A DNA stretch of 64,000 nucleotides from Pseudarthrobacter defluvii (GTDB taxonomy: Bacteria; Actinomycetota; Actinomycetes; Actinomycetales; Micrococcaceae). The DNA lies in assembly GCF_030816725.1 (NCBI RefSeq), contig NZ_JAUSYG010000001.1, positions 4,030,001 to 4,094,000 of the forward strand. Direction: 5' to 3'. A program made the translations under genes and the position numbers. The stretch's first letter is position 1. Every line of letters begins with the position of its first letter. Shown in pieces: positions 23,901 through 32,331 of the stretch. The notes beneath the pieces were generated by a model, which was given only the letters and a program-made list of their open reading frames with translations, searched no databases and was not told the origin of the DNA.

Positions 23901-25522
23901 GAATGCCTTACTTCGCCGGGTTGTGCGTGCCGATGGGCACGAGTGTCAGGTCCGAATGGTTCTTTTCGATCCGCCGCAGCGCCCAGACGTCGTTGAACCA
24001 AGGCGAGGTACTCGCCGTCGGACCGCAAAAGAACCTCAGCGCCCGGCACGTTGGCCAGCGCGGGCATGGCGTCCGCCGTCGTAATCCTTGCCAGGGAGTA
24101 AGGCAGGCGTTCCAGGCGCATGGGGGCGCTGAAGTCGTGCGCCATGCGATCCTCCACCACCTCGAACTGCATGGGCCCGACAGCGGCGAGCACCGGCGCC
24201 TGGTCCCCGCGGAGGTCGGAGCGGAGCAGCTGGATGACGCCCTCGTGTTCCAGCTGTTCGATGCCGCGGCGGAACTGCTTGAACTTGCTGGGGTCCTTGG
24301 ACCGGGCCACCTGGAAGTGCTCCGGGGCGAACAGCGGGATGGCCGGGTATTCCACGGCTTCCTCGAGGAAGAGGCTGTCGCCCACCCGCAGCGAGGACGC
24401 GTTGACCAGGCCCACCACGTCCCCCGGATAAGCCTCGTCGATGACCTCGCGTTCCCGGCCGAACACCTGCTGGGCGTACTTGGTGGCAAAGGACTTGCCG
24501 GTGCGGGTCTGGGTGACCACCATGCCGCGCTCGAAGACGCCGGAACAGACGCGGATGAAGGCCACGTGGTCGCGGTGGGCCTTGTTCATGCCGGCCTGGA
24601 CCTTGAAGACGAAGCCGGAGAACGGGGACTCGACAGGACGTGCGTTGCCGTCGATGTCGGGCCGGGGCGCCGCGGGCGGCGCGAAGTCCACCAGCGCGTC
24701 CAGCAGTTCCTTGACGCCGAAGTTCAGTGCTGCGGAGCTGAACAGGATGGGGGTGGCCTTGCCGGCGTGGAAGGCTTCGACGTCGAACTCGAGGTTGGAT
24801 TCGACCACCAGGCCGGCCTCATCCACGGCATCCGTCCAGTTGCTGCCCTGGCTTTCGGCGGCCTCTTGGGGAGTGAAGTATTCGGTGATGGCGATCTGGG
24901 CGCCGGCGTTATTGCGCTGGAACCGGGCAAAGCGGTCGTTGCGCAGGTCCCAGACACCGCGGAAGTCACCGGAGATGCCCACGGCCCAGGTCAGCGGCAT
25001 GGGCTGCAGGCCGGTGCGTTCGGTGATTTCATCCATCAGCGCCAGGGCGTCCAGGCCCGGCCGGTCCCACTTGTTGATGACGGTGATGATGGGAAGGTTC
25101 CGCTGCTTGCAGACCTCGAAGAGTTTCATGGTCTGGGTTTCCAGCCCCTTGGCGGCGTCCACCAGCATCACGGCGCAGTCGACGGCGGCCAGCACGCGGT
25201 AGGTGTCCTCGGAGAAGTCAGCGTGGCCGGGGGTGTCCAGGAGGTTGATGACGGTATCGCGGTAGGAGAACTGCAGGGCCGCGGAACTGATGGAGATGCC
25301 GCGGTCCTTTTCCATCTGCATCCAGTCGGAGACCGTTTCCTTGCGGTTGGCCTTGCCGCTGGAGGCACCGGCGGTACCGATCACTTTTGCGTGCAGGGCC
25401 AGCGCTTCGGTGAGCGTGGACTTGCCGGCGTCGGGGTGGGAAATGACAGCAAAGGTCCTGCGTCGGCCCGCCTCTTTGTGAATCTCGGAGATCCGGGCGG
25501 GGGTGAGGACATCTTGGGACAC
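23897..25522 (-). CDS. prfC: Peptide chain release factor 3, frameshifted near the C-terminus
   Basis: GTPase that recycles RF1 and RF2 after termination. The G domain motifs are visible: SHPDAGKSTLTEAL (G1), DTPGHADFSEDTYR (G3), INKWDRPG (G4). The last 30 or so codons are out of frame. One extra G near 23992 turns the expected EYLALFNDVWALRRIEKNHS ending into YLALVQRRLGAAADR. The alternative frame, ending in PIGTHNPAK at 23908, has clearly higher third-position G/C. The product as written keeps nearly the whole protein with an altered tail. GTG at 25522 gives the usual start VSQDVLTPARI. Confidence 0.9.
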   Translation of the reverse strand: MSQDVLTPARISEIHKEAGRRRTFAVISHPDAGKSTLTEALALHAKVIGTAGASSGKANRKETVSDWMQMEKDRGISISSAALQFSYRDTVINLLDTPGHADFSEDTYRVLAAVDCAVMLVDAAKGLETQTMKLFEVCKQRNLPIITVINKWDRPGLDALALMDEITERTGLQPMPLTWAVGISGDFRGVWDLRNDRFARFQRNNAGAQIAITEYFTPQEAAESQGSNWTDAVDEAGLVVESNLEFDVEAFHAGKATPILFSSAALNFGVKELLDALVDFAPPAAPRPDIDGNARPVESPFSGFVFKVQAGMNKAHRDHVAFIRVCSGVFERGMVVTQTRTGKSFATKYAQQVFGREREVIDEAYPGDVVGLVNASSLRVGDSLFLEEAVEYPAIPLFAPEHFQVARSKDPSKFKQFRRGIEQLEHEGVIQLLRSDLRGDQAPVLAAVGPMQFEVVEDRMAHDFSAPMRLERLPYSLARITTADAMPALANVPGAEVLLRSDGEYLALVQRRLGAAADRKEPFGPDTRAHRHAQPGEVRHS

Positions 25523-25714
25523 GGTGCTACTTTCGCTGCGGTTGTGGCTGCCCAGGGCCTTTCGGGTACTGCACTGCGGCACGAGGGCGGGGTGTGGTTG
25601 GCGAACGGCCAAAGTACAAGTTTATCGCAGGCCTGCAAACGGCTCCGGTTCCGCTTAACGCAGGCGAAACCGGGCATTCAAAGCCGTGAAATGCGGGGCC
25701 ATTAGCGTAGGCGC

Positions 25715-25939
25715 ATGATGCATGGCGCTACTTTCTCCGGCAACCTGTTCTTCGACCCCCTGGCCACCAGCCTTGCCAATGCCTCCGGCCCTGCGGGGGC
25801 CCCGGATTCCGGCAGATCCTCCAGCGCGGAGAGAAAGCGCGGGATCCAGACGGCGGCAGAACACAAGGCACTTCGGGCCGCGTCCCTTACAAAAGTCAGC
25901 AGGGATCTGGAGCGGATGCTCCGGGAACGGAAACGCTGA
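25715..25939 (+). CDS. Small hypothetical protein
   Basis: A 74-residue polar protein beginning MMHGATFSGNLFFDPLATSL and ending in a basic helix (SLTKVSRDLERMLRERKR). Third-position G/C is high throughout, supporting a real gene, but no strong ribosome binding site precedes the ATG pair at 25715/25718. I do not recognise a family. It is divergent from prfC and lies 88 bases before the 2H phosphoesterase gene. Confidence 0.5.
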   Translation: MMHGATFSGNLFFDPLATSLANASGPAGAPDSGRSSSAERKRGIQTAAEHKALRAASLTKVSRDLERMLRERKR

Positions 25940-26027
25940 GGCCCGACGGCGGCGCGGCGGCACCAGCCAAGTGACACGCAGGTGCCGCCCAAGTTTCCCG
26001 CGCACCCGGTAACGGCATGATGGGTTA

Positions 26028-26519
26028 ATGCGCAGCATCGAGTTGGTCTTTGACGACTCCACCGATTCCTTGATCAGGGCTGACTGGGCCCAGCTGCAGG
26101 CCGCCGGGCTTCCGAGCCTTGCCGCGCACACCTCCCCCAGCAACAGTCCCCACATCACGCTCGCCGCCGGGCCGGATCTGCAATCCGACGCGGAAGGACC
26201 ATGGGACGCGCTGCCCGTGGACATCACGTTCTCCGGCGCCATCGTTTTTCCGGCGGGTGCGGGCAAGTATGTGTTGGCCAGGGCAGTCCTGCTGACCGCT
26301 CCCCTGCTGGACCTGCACCGGCGTCTCCACCTCGACCTTTCCGGGGCGCTGCCGCTGACGCTGCCGGGGGCCTGGACGCCGCACGTCACCATTTCCCGCC
26401 GCATCCCGGGGCAGCAACTCGGACCAGCGCTGGAGCTGATGGACCTGCGGGTAGAAGGACAATGCACGGGTGCGCGGCTCTGGGACAGCAGCACCCAGAC
26501 TGTCACGCCGCTGGGATGA
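26028..26519 (+). CDS. 2'-5' RNA ligase / 2H phosphoesterase family protein
   Basis: A 163-residue member of the 2H phosphoesterase superfamily, which hydrolyses 2',3'-cyclic phosphates or joins 2'-5' RNA ends. Both H-x-T/S-x catalytic motifs are seen: SPHITLAAG (about residue 42) and TPHVTISRR (about residue 125), each following a hydrophobic strand. The N-terminus MRSIELVFDDSTDSLIRADW is typical of the family. The cellular substrate is unknown. Confidence 0.82.
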   Translation: MRSIELVFDDSTDSLIRADWAQLQAAGLPSLAAHTSPSNSPHITLAAGPDLQSDAEGPWDALPVDITFSGAIVFPAGAGKYVLARAVLLTAPLLDLHRRLHLDLSGALPLTLPGAWTPHVTISRRIPGQQLGPALELMDLRVEGQCTGARLWDSSTQTVTPLG

Positions 26520-26714
26520 CGTCCTGGGCAACGGAATTCGGGCACAAAGGTGGGGCTATGCGCGGTGGAAAGCTGCACTGATCCTTGCCAAGTCCTTGGC
26601 TTTTCCTGCCCCATTTACGCGTCACCGTCGGTGTAGGCCCTCATAGGCTGGTTGGAGCCAGACAAATACGATGCTCCGCAGTGATTGCGGCCCTTCCCCC
26701 CAAGGTCTCTACCC

Positions 26715-27896
26715 ATGTCCTCCGCCTACAAGGCAGCCGTTGTTAGACCCGATGGCCCACCATCGCCCGCCAACCACCAAAGGGGAATCGGAAGGCTCCG
26801 GCTCCATTCCTTGACTGGGCTAAGGTTCTTCGCCGCACTTGCCGTGGCCTTGATGCACGGCTTTGCTAACTATGAACTGCCCGTGGTTGACCTCGGTTTT
26901 GTCGGCGTAAGCTTCTTCTTTGTCCTCTCCGGTTTCGTACTGACCTGGGCCAACGCGGCAGAAAGCGGTGCAGGCGTCTTTCTGAGGAACCGTTTCGCCA
27001 AATTATTTCCGCTGAGCGCAGCCTCTTTGGCCATTGCAGCGCTGGTGCCCGTAGCGCAGAATTCCAGTGCCCTCTTTTTCCTGCAAAGCCTGACTTTGAC
27101 TCAGGCGTGGTTGCCTTGGTCTGCTTCCTCCTTCAACCCCGTAGCTTGGTCACTGTCCGCAGAGGCCTTCTTCTATCTCCTGTTGCCCCCGATTGTGGCG
27201 GTGATGAGCCGTTTCCGCACGAAGGAACTTACTGGAACGGTGGTATTCCTCGCAATCCTGCAACCTGTCCTGGGCGTCGCCTGCCAACTTACTTTGGGAG
27301 CGCAGGTGAGCCATTTCATCACCTACAACCTTCCGCTGTACCGGTTGCCCGAGTTCGTCGTCGGCGTCGCTCTGGCGCTTCTGCTCAAGGCCGGCTACGT
27401 GCCAGCACACACGACTCAATTGTCGGCAGCCGCTTTCGCCACGGCCGGCGTTACGCTAACCCTTGTGGCCGACTTTCGGCATTTCGCCCCTTGGTGGATC
27501 AGCCAGACGCTCATGCTGCCCGCGATCATCATCGTCATCTGGACAGCTGCTCGCAGGGAACTCGCGGGGACCAGCAGGTTGCTCACCAAACCCGTTTTCG
27601 TGAGGCTGGGCGAACTTTCATTCGCTTTCTACATGGTCCACTACCTTGTGCTGGGTGCTTTCGGCATACTGGTTGGCCGGTGGGCCCAAGGACTTCCCTG
27701 GTGGCTCGTCCCGCCTGCCCTGCTATGCGCGGCAGCCTTGGCATGGGTCGCAAACCAATTTGTGGAGAAACCCTGCGAACGGGCGCTACGCGACGTGTTC
27801 CGCACTCGGTCAGGATCGCAACACAAGGCAGCGCAAAATGCGCTGCCGGCACCCGGCGTCGAGCGCATTTCGGAGCACTTGCATGCCACCCCCTAA
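26715..27896 (+). CDS. Acyltransferase 3 (OafA/YrhL-like), atypical codon use
   Basis: A 393-residue integral membrane acyltransferase. The family opening is clear (HSLTGLRFFAALAVALMHG with the conserved R and H, then DLGFVGVSFFFVLSGFVLTW), with RNRFAKLFPL next and about ten transmembrane segments. Such enzymes acetylate extracellular polysaccharides or lipids. Third-position G/C is visibly lower than in its neighbours (roughly two thirds in the first 47 codons), which suggests acquisition by transfer. The start at 26715 (MSSAYKAAVV) is weakly supported by AAGG upstream. Confidence 0.85.
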   Translation: MSSAYKAAVVRPDGPPSPANHQRGIGRLRLHSLTGLRFFAALAVALMHGFANYELPVVDLGFVGVSFFFVLSGFVLTWANAAESGAGVFLRNRFAKLFPLSAASLAIAALVPVAQNSSALFFLQSLTLTQAWLPWSASSFNPVAWSLSAEAFFYLLLPPIVAVMSRFRTKELTGTVVFLAILQPVLGVACQLTLGAQVSHFITYNLPLYRLPEFVVGVALALLLKAGYVPAHTTQLSAAAFATAGVTLTLVADFRHFAPWWISQTLMLPAIIIVIWTAARRELAGTSRLLTKPVFVRLGELSFAFYMVHYLVLGAFGILVGRWAQGLPWWLVPPALLCAAALAWVANQFVEKPCERALRDVFRTRSGSQHKAAQNALPAPGVERISEHLHATP

Positions 27897-28048
27897 TGGG
27901 GCACTTTGGGGCTTGCCCGTGCGGAACTTGGGTTTCTTGCCCCTATCATTGAGCTTGCGGGAATCGGAGCATTTTTCGATCCTGCCGGCCAACTGCGGAT
28001 GCCGGCATTCCTGCGGGCGGCGGTCCGCACCTTTGAAGGGAAACACCA

Positions 28049-29125
28049 ATGGCGCGGAGCCCCGAAGAAACGCTGAGGGCCACTCTGGGCAGGGTTGCAC
28101 CCGGAACTCCCCTTCGCGACGGCCTGGAACGGATCCTCCGGGGGCGCACCGGTGCGCTGATCGTGCTTGGGTCAGACCGCACCATCGATTCCATCTGCTC
28201 CGGCGGGTTCGATATCGGCATCGAGTTCTCGCCCACCCGCCTGCGGGAACTCGCCAAGATGGACGGCGCGATCATCTGCGACAAGGACGCGGGCAACATC
28301 CTGCGCGCCGCGGTCCAGCTGGTCCCGGACTCGAGCATTGAAACCCAGGAGTCCGGTACCCGCCACCGCACGGCGGAACGGGTAGCCAAGCAGACGGGTG
28401 TTCCGGTCATTTCCGTCAGCCAGTCCATGCAAATCATCGCCCTCTACGTCAACGGGCTGCGGCACGTCCTGGAGGGCTCCGAGAACGTCCTGGCCCGCGC
28501 CAACCAGGCCCTTGCCACCCTGGAACGCTACCGTGCCCGGCTGGACCAGGTCACCAGTTCGCTCTCAGCCCTTGAGATCGAGGCCATGGTGACGGTACGC
28601 GATGTGGCCGTCACCCTCCAGCGGCAGGAGATGGTGCGCCGAATCTCGGAGGAAATCTCGCAGTACGTCCTGGAACTGGGCGAGGACGGCCGGCTCCTCT
28701 CCCTCCAACTCGACGAACTGACGGTGGGACGGGGCCCGGGCAGCGACGTGATCATCCGCGACTACGCCAGCCCCAATGCCTCCGCCGATGACATCGACAA
28801 AGCGGTCAATGAACTGGTCAGCCTGGGCCCAACCGAACTGATTGACCTGGGCAAGATCTCGGCAATTGTTGGGTTCGCCGGGGGCGAAGCAAACCTGGAT
28901 GCGGTGGTCCAGCCCCGCGGCTACCGGCTGCTGTCCGGACTCAAGGCAGTGCCCAAGGCCGTCGCGGACCGGCTGGTGGAACATTTCGGGGGCCTGCAGT
29001 TCCTGATGGCCGCAACCATTGACGATCTCATGACCGTTGACGGCATCGGCGACCAGCGCGCCCGGACCGTGCGCGAAGGCTTGAGCCGGATGGCCGAAGC
29101 CAGCCTCCTGGACCGCTTCCTCTAG
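28049..29125 (+). CDS. disA: DNA integrity scanning diadenylate cyclase DisA
   Basis: Makes cyclic di-AMP from two ATP and monitors branched DNA. The 358 residues contain the DAC domain with the DGA motif (AKMDGAIICDKD) and RHR motif (SGTRHRTAERVA), a helical linker, and a C-terminal helix-hairpin-helix DNA-binding domain (TIDDLMTVDGIGDQRARTVRE). Length is normal. The ATG at 28049 is the family start (MARSPEETLRATL). It is followed by mutY 1 kb downstream and preceded by unrelated genes. Confidence 0.96.
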   Translation: MARSPEETLRATLGRVAPGTPLRDGLERILRGRTGALIVLGSDRTIDSICSGGFDIGIEFSPTRLRELAKMDGAIICDKDAGNILRAAVQLVPDSSIETQESGTRHRTAERVAKQTGVPVISVSQSMQIIALYVNGLRHVLEGSENVLARANQALATLERYRARLDQVTSSLSALEIEAMVTVRDVAVTLQRQEMVRRISEEISQYVLELGEDGRLLSLQLDELTVGRGPGSDVIIRDYASPNASADDIDKAVNELVSLGPTELIDLGKISAIVGFAGGEANLDAVVQPRGYRLLSGLKAVPKAVADRLVEHFGGLQFLMAATIDDLMTVDGIGDQRARTVREGLSRMAEASLLDRFL

Positions 29126-29181
29126 ACAACCAGACCCCGGGCGCAGCCGATCCAATTCCCGGTAAGTCGCTGGGTCACTCT

Positions 29182-29243
29182 CATCGATTGCTGCGTAGCT
29201 GCCGTTTTGGACGCTGAAAACGGCATCTACGGAGCAATCGATG
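29182..29243. terminator. Long interrupted hairpin between convergent disA and the next gene
   Basis: CATCGATTGCT pairs with AGCAATCGATG, CGTAG with CTACG and TGCCGTTTT with AAAACGGCA: 25 bp in three blocks separated by two single mismatches, with an eight-base loop. No T-run follows. It lies in the gap between convergent genes and probably ends transcription in both directions. Confidence 0.6.
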
Positions 29244-29254
29244 GGTGTGGGGTG

Positions 29255-29947
29255 TCAGTTCAGCTGGAAGACTGCCTTGGGGCTGGCCCGTGAGCCCAGC
29301 TTCGCGGTGAAGATGTAGTACGCCCCGCCGCCGCCTGGAGCCGCGGCCACGGCCTTGCAGCCGTCGGCGCTGCGGTTCCGGCTCCACGGGAAGTTCGCGG
29401 TTTCGCTGGCACCGGGCGCAATGACCTTCACCAGGTCCTCGCTGGACGCCTGGCAGTCCTTGGAGGAGAAGATCCGGTCCGAGCCGCTGGTCACCAGGAA
29501 TTCCATCTGCGAGGTTCCAATGTTGACCTCACAAGGGACCTTGCCGCCGTTGGTTACCTTCAGGGTGAGCATGGGGTTTTCCCCGGGGCCGTAGGCGGGC
29601 TTGTCCGTGGAAGCCGTGACCGTGACCCGGTTCTGGTCGCAGGTTGGGGTTGCGGAGGCCGTGGGCGACGGCGTGGCGGAAGCAGTTGCCGCAGCGGCGG
29701 CAGAAGAGGTGGCCGAGGCGGCCGGGGTCGCTGAAGCAGGGTCGGTGGAAGAAGGCTGGGTGGAGGAGGCCTGCTGCGAACCGCCCCTGAAGGCACCGGC
29801 GAGCGCGAAACCGCTGACCACCAGGATCACCAGCAACAGGGCACCGCCAACAACAAGCCGGCGGCGGCGGTACACAGCGGCGCTCGGCTTCCGGACGCTG
29901 CTGGAACCCGACGTGCCGCGTGCTGATGAATTGCCTTGCCTGCCCAT
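29255..29947 (-). CDS. Membrane-anchored protein with Ser/Ala/Thr/Pro linker, function unknown
   Basis: A 230-residue type II membrane protein: basic cytoplasmic N-terminus (SSVRKPSAAVYRRRR), one transmembrane helix (LVVGGALLLVILVVSGFALA), a low-complexity linker of Ala/Ser/Thr/Pro, and an extracytoplasmic domain with about four cysteines (TCDQNRVTVTASTDKPAYGP, GKVPCEVNIGTSQMEFLV, SKDCQASSED, SADGCKAV) that looks like an immunoglobulin-like fold with two disulfides. I do not recognise a named domain. Convergent with disA and divergent from mutY. Confidence 0.75.
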   Translation of the reverse strand: MGRQGNSSARGTSGSSSVRKPSAAVYRRRRLVVGGALLLVILVVSGFALAGAFRGGSQQASSTQPSSTDPASATPAASATSSAAAAATASATPSPTASATPTCDQNRVTVTASTDKPAYGPGENPMLTLKVTNGGKVPCEVNIGTSQMEFLVTSGSDRIFSSKDCQASSEDLVKVIAPGASETANFPWSRNRSADGCKAVAAAPGGGGAYYIFTAKLGSRASPKAVFQLN

Positions 29948-30098
29948 CCTTCTAGGCTAGGGAACGCCTCCGGTTCTGCCCCGCCACCACGCCGCCGCGG
30001 CTCCATTGCTCTGGTCACACCCGGTTTGCAGCCCGCCCGAACCCATCCACTACAGTGTTGGCATCGACACTCAAACCTCTCCCAGCACGGACACGCCG

Positions 30099-31040
30099 GT
30101 GTCCCCCGCAGAGCTGGACCTGCTCCACCGGCGGATCAACGGCTGGTTCGCCGGCATTGCCCGGGACCTGCCGTGGCGCAAGCCCGACTGCTCCCCCTGG
30201 GGTGTGCTGGTCAGCGAAATCATGCTCCAGCAGACCCCTGTGGTCCGGGTGCTGCCGGTCTGGCACGAGTGGCTGAAGCGCTGGCCCACGCCCGCGGGGC
30301 TGGCAGGCGAACCGGCGGGTGAGGCCGTCCGTTCCTGGGGCCGGTTGGGCTACCCGCGGCGGGCTCTTCGGCTGCACGCCGCGGCCACCGCCATTGTGCA
30401 GGAGCACGGCGGCAAGGTCCCTGACACCTACCCGGAGCTGCTGGCCCTTCCCGGGGTGGGGAGTTACACGGCCGCTGCCGTGGCGGCTTTCGCCTATGGC
30501 CGCCGCGAAACGGTGGTGGACACCAACATCCGCAGGGTGCACGCCCGGCTGATCTCCGGGACAGCACTTCCGGCTCCGGCCCTGACCGCGGCGGAGATGC
30601 GCCTGGCCGCCGCCCTGCTGCCGGACGACGACGGTACATCCGTGCGCTGGAACGCCGCGGTCATGGAACTTGGGGCTCTGGTGTGCACGGCCCGGGCACC
30701 CAAGTGCGCCGATTGCCCGGTAAAAGACTCCTGTGCGTGGCTCGCGGCAGGCGAGCCCCCGCCGTCGTACGTTCCCAAGGGCCAGGCGTGGCACGGCACT
30801 GACCGCCAGGTCCGCGGCGCCGTGCTGGCCGTGCTCCGCCTGGCTGATGCACCGGTGCCCCCGGACATGTTCCACCGCGAACCCGCCGATCTGGGCTTTG
30901 AGCCGGAGGGGATCGGCGTGCCCCTGGCCGCGCTGCACCGGCTTAGCTCCGCCCCGGAGCAACTGGAACGGGCAATGGCAGGGCTGCTGGCTGACGGGCT
31001 GGCGGAGATGCACGACGGCGGCTACCGGCTGCCGGCCTGA
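30099..31040 (+). CDS. mutY: A/G-specific adenine glycosylase MutY
   Basis: Removes adenine mispaired with 8-oxoguanine. About 313 residues. The catalytic glutamate lies in SEIMLQQTPVVRVLP, the helix-hairpin-helix is LPGVGSYTAAAV followed by the catalytic aspartate in VVDTNIRRVHARL, and the [4Fe-4S] cluster loop is CTARAPKCADCPVKDSC (C-x6-C-x2-C-x5-C). The C-terminal Nudix-like domain is reduced, as in many Actinobacteria. The start is uncertain: GTG at 30099 gives VSPAELDLLHRRINGWF; a TTG at 30006 would add 31 residues. No good ribosome binding site is seen for either. Confidence 0.93.
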   Translation: MSPAELDLLHRRINGWFAGIARDLPWRKPDCSPWGVLVSEIMLQQTPVVRVLPVWHEWLKRWPTPAGLAGEPAGEAVRSWGRLGYPRRALRLHAAATAIVQEHGGKVPDTYPELLALPGVGSYTAAAVAAFAYGRRETVVDTNIRRVHARLISGTALPAPALTAAEMRLAAALLPDDDGTSVRWNAAVMELGALVCTARAPKCADCPVKDSCAWLAAGEPPPSYVPKGQAWHGTDRQVRGAVLAVLRLADAPVPPDMFHREPADLGFEPEGIGVPLAALHRLSSAPEQLERAMAGLLADGLAEMHDGGYRLPA

Positions 31041-31099
31041 CGCGCCGCCGGCGCGGGCCGGGATGGCATACTTCTTGGTGACCGGAACCGGGGGAAGCC

Positions 31100-31531
31100 G
31101 TGAAAATCATTCTGTACATCGTGTGGGTGCTGTTTGTTGCCGCCGCGATATTCTCGCTGGTCTATACGGCCCGCAGGACCAGGCGCCAGGGACAGCAGAT
31201 GGCGGCCTGGCCCAAAGCCCGGGCAACTGTCACCGGCAGCACCACCGGATGGACCAGCGGTGCGGGCGGTTCCAGCCGGAACCTGCGCTACTTCCCCACC
31301 TATCAGTTCACCGATCCGCAGGGCACCCTCTTCATGGGCAAGTCAGAGATCTCAGGGGTGGAGCAGCCGGCGCCGGGCTCGCTGATCGAGGTGGCCTACA
31401 ACCCGGCCAATCCCAATGAATCGCTGCAGGTCTCTTCAGAGCCGCGTACGGTAATGGGCTGCCTGATCGCGTTTTTCGCGGTTTTTGCGGTTGTTTCGTT
31501 CTGGTTTATCGGCGTTTTCCCAATGGGTTAG
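31100..31531 (+). CDS. DUF3592 membrane protein
   Basis: A 143-residue protein with an N-terminal transmembrane helix (ILYIVWVLFVAAAIFSLVYT), a central soluble DUF3592 domain (YFPTYQFTDPQGTLFMGKSE, PGSLIEVAYNPANPNESL) and a C-terminal helix (GCLIAFFAVFAVVSFWFIGV). The GTG at 31100 has GGGGGAAG upstream. The family is widespread but its function is unknown. Confidence 0.82.
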   Translation: MKIILYIVWVLFVAAAIFSLVYTARRTRRQGQQMAAWPKARATVTGSTTGWTSGAGGSSRNLRYFPTYQFTDPQGTLFMGKSEISGVEQPAPGSLIEVAYNPANPNESLQVSSEPRTVMGCLIAFFAVFAVVSFWFIGVFPMG

Positions 31532-31555
31532 GGCGGCAGGCATAACAATGCCGCC
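31532..31555 (+). terminator. Hairpin after the DUF3592 gene
   Basis: GGCGGCA at 31532-31538 pairs with TGCCGCC at 31549-31555, starting immediately after the stop codon. No T-run follows, so termination is only likely. Confidence 0.4.
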
Positions 31556-31608
31556 ACCAATTGGATCGGGCTCAACTGCTGTGCCTCCACCGGACGTAGC
31601 CTGAAGGC

Positions 31609-32103
31609 ATGCGGAGGCCCGCGCTGCTCCTGGTGTTGATGACGACGATGTCGCTCGTCCCCGCCTGCCAGCCGGCCGGCAGCGCCTGTCCGGCCATCGC
31701 CCAGGCGACCGCCGTCGCCGTAACTGTCACCGCGGGCTATTCGCCGCGGGTGGCGAGCCTGCACCTCCGGGCCTGCCAGGACGGCACCTGCAAGGAGGCC
31801 GACGTCGAACTCCGCCCCGGCACCTCCACCATTGACCAGGGCTGCATCGAAGGCGGGGCATGTTCGGCTACAGCCTCTCCTGACGGCACCAAGGTGGCCA
31901 CCCTGATGTTGGACACCCTGACCGAATCACCCATGACGGTCACGGCTTCGGGTACGGCCCCGGACCGGACCGCCCTGCAGGTCCGCGCGCTGGAGTTCCA
32001 GCCGAAGGTGCTTTATCCGTTCGGGAAGCAGTGCGGGAAGGTCCTGTCGGCAGCAGTCCTGCTGGACGATGCCGGGCTGCACCTACAGCCGGCGTCCCCG
32101 TGA
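31609..32103 (+). CDS. Putative lipoprotein
   Basis: A 164-residue exported protein. The signal peptide MRRPALLLVLMTTMSLVPAC ends in a lipobox-like LVPAC, so the mature protein is probably lipid-anchored. The mature part has several further cysteines (SACPAI, LRACQDGTC, GCIEGGACS, KQCGKV), which suggests disulfides. I do not recognise a domain. It ends 19 bases before a convergent small gene. Confidence 0.7.
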   Translation: MRRPALLLVLMTTMSLVPACQPAGSACPAIAQATAVAVTVTAGYSPRVASLHLRACQDGTCKEADVELRPGTSTIDQGCIEGGACSATASPDGTKVATLMLDTLTESPMTVTASGTAPDRTALQVRALEFQPKVLYPFGKQCGKVLSAAVLLDDAGLHLQPASP

Positions 32104-32122
32104 GCGCCGGGGAAAGCAGCCG

Positions 32123-32296
32123 CTAGAACAGCGCGGGCTGGGTAAACGTGTCGCCCTCGGAAGTGCCGGGCGCGGGACCGCCGCCCACGGGTTCTGCAGT
32201 CCAATTGAAGCCGAGTTCGGCGAGCAGTTCCTCCACCGAGATCTGGCCGTCCAGCACTTCGATTTCCTGGGAGTTGTCTGTGAGCGGCCGTTCCAT
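32123..32296 (-). CDS. Small acidic hypothetical protein (57 residues)
   Basis: Begins MERPLTDNSQEIEVLDGQIS and ends EGDTFTQPALF. The central VEELLAELGFNWTAEPVGGG is helical then flexible. High third-position G/C supports coding. The ATG at 32296 lies 35 bases after the dhaM stop, so it may be the last gene of the dha operon. No strong ribosome binding site is seen. Family not recognised. Confidence 0.55.
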   Translation of the reverse strand: MERPLTDNSQEIEVLDGQISVEELLAELGFNWTAEPVGGGPAPGTSEGDTFTQPALF

Positions 32297-32331
32297 GCCA
32301 TCGAGCTTATGGCCAGGAATGGCCGGGGCGC

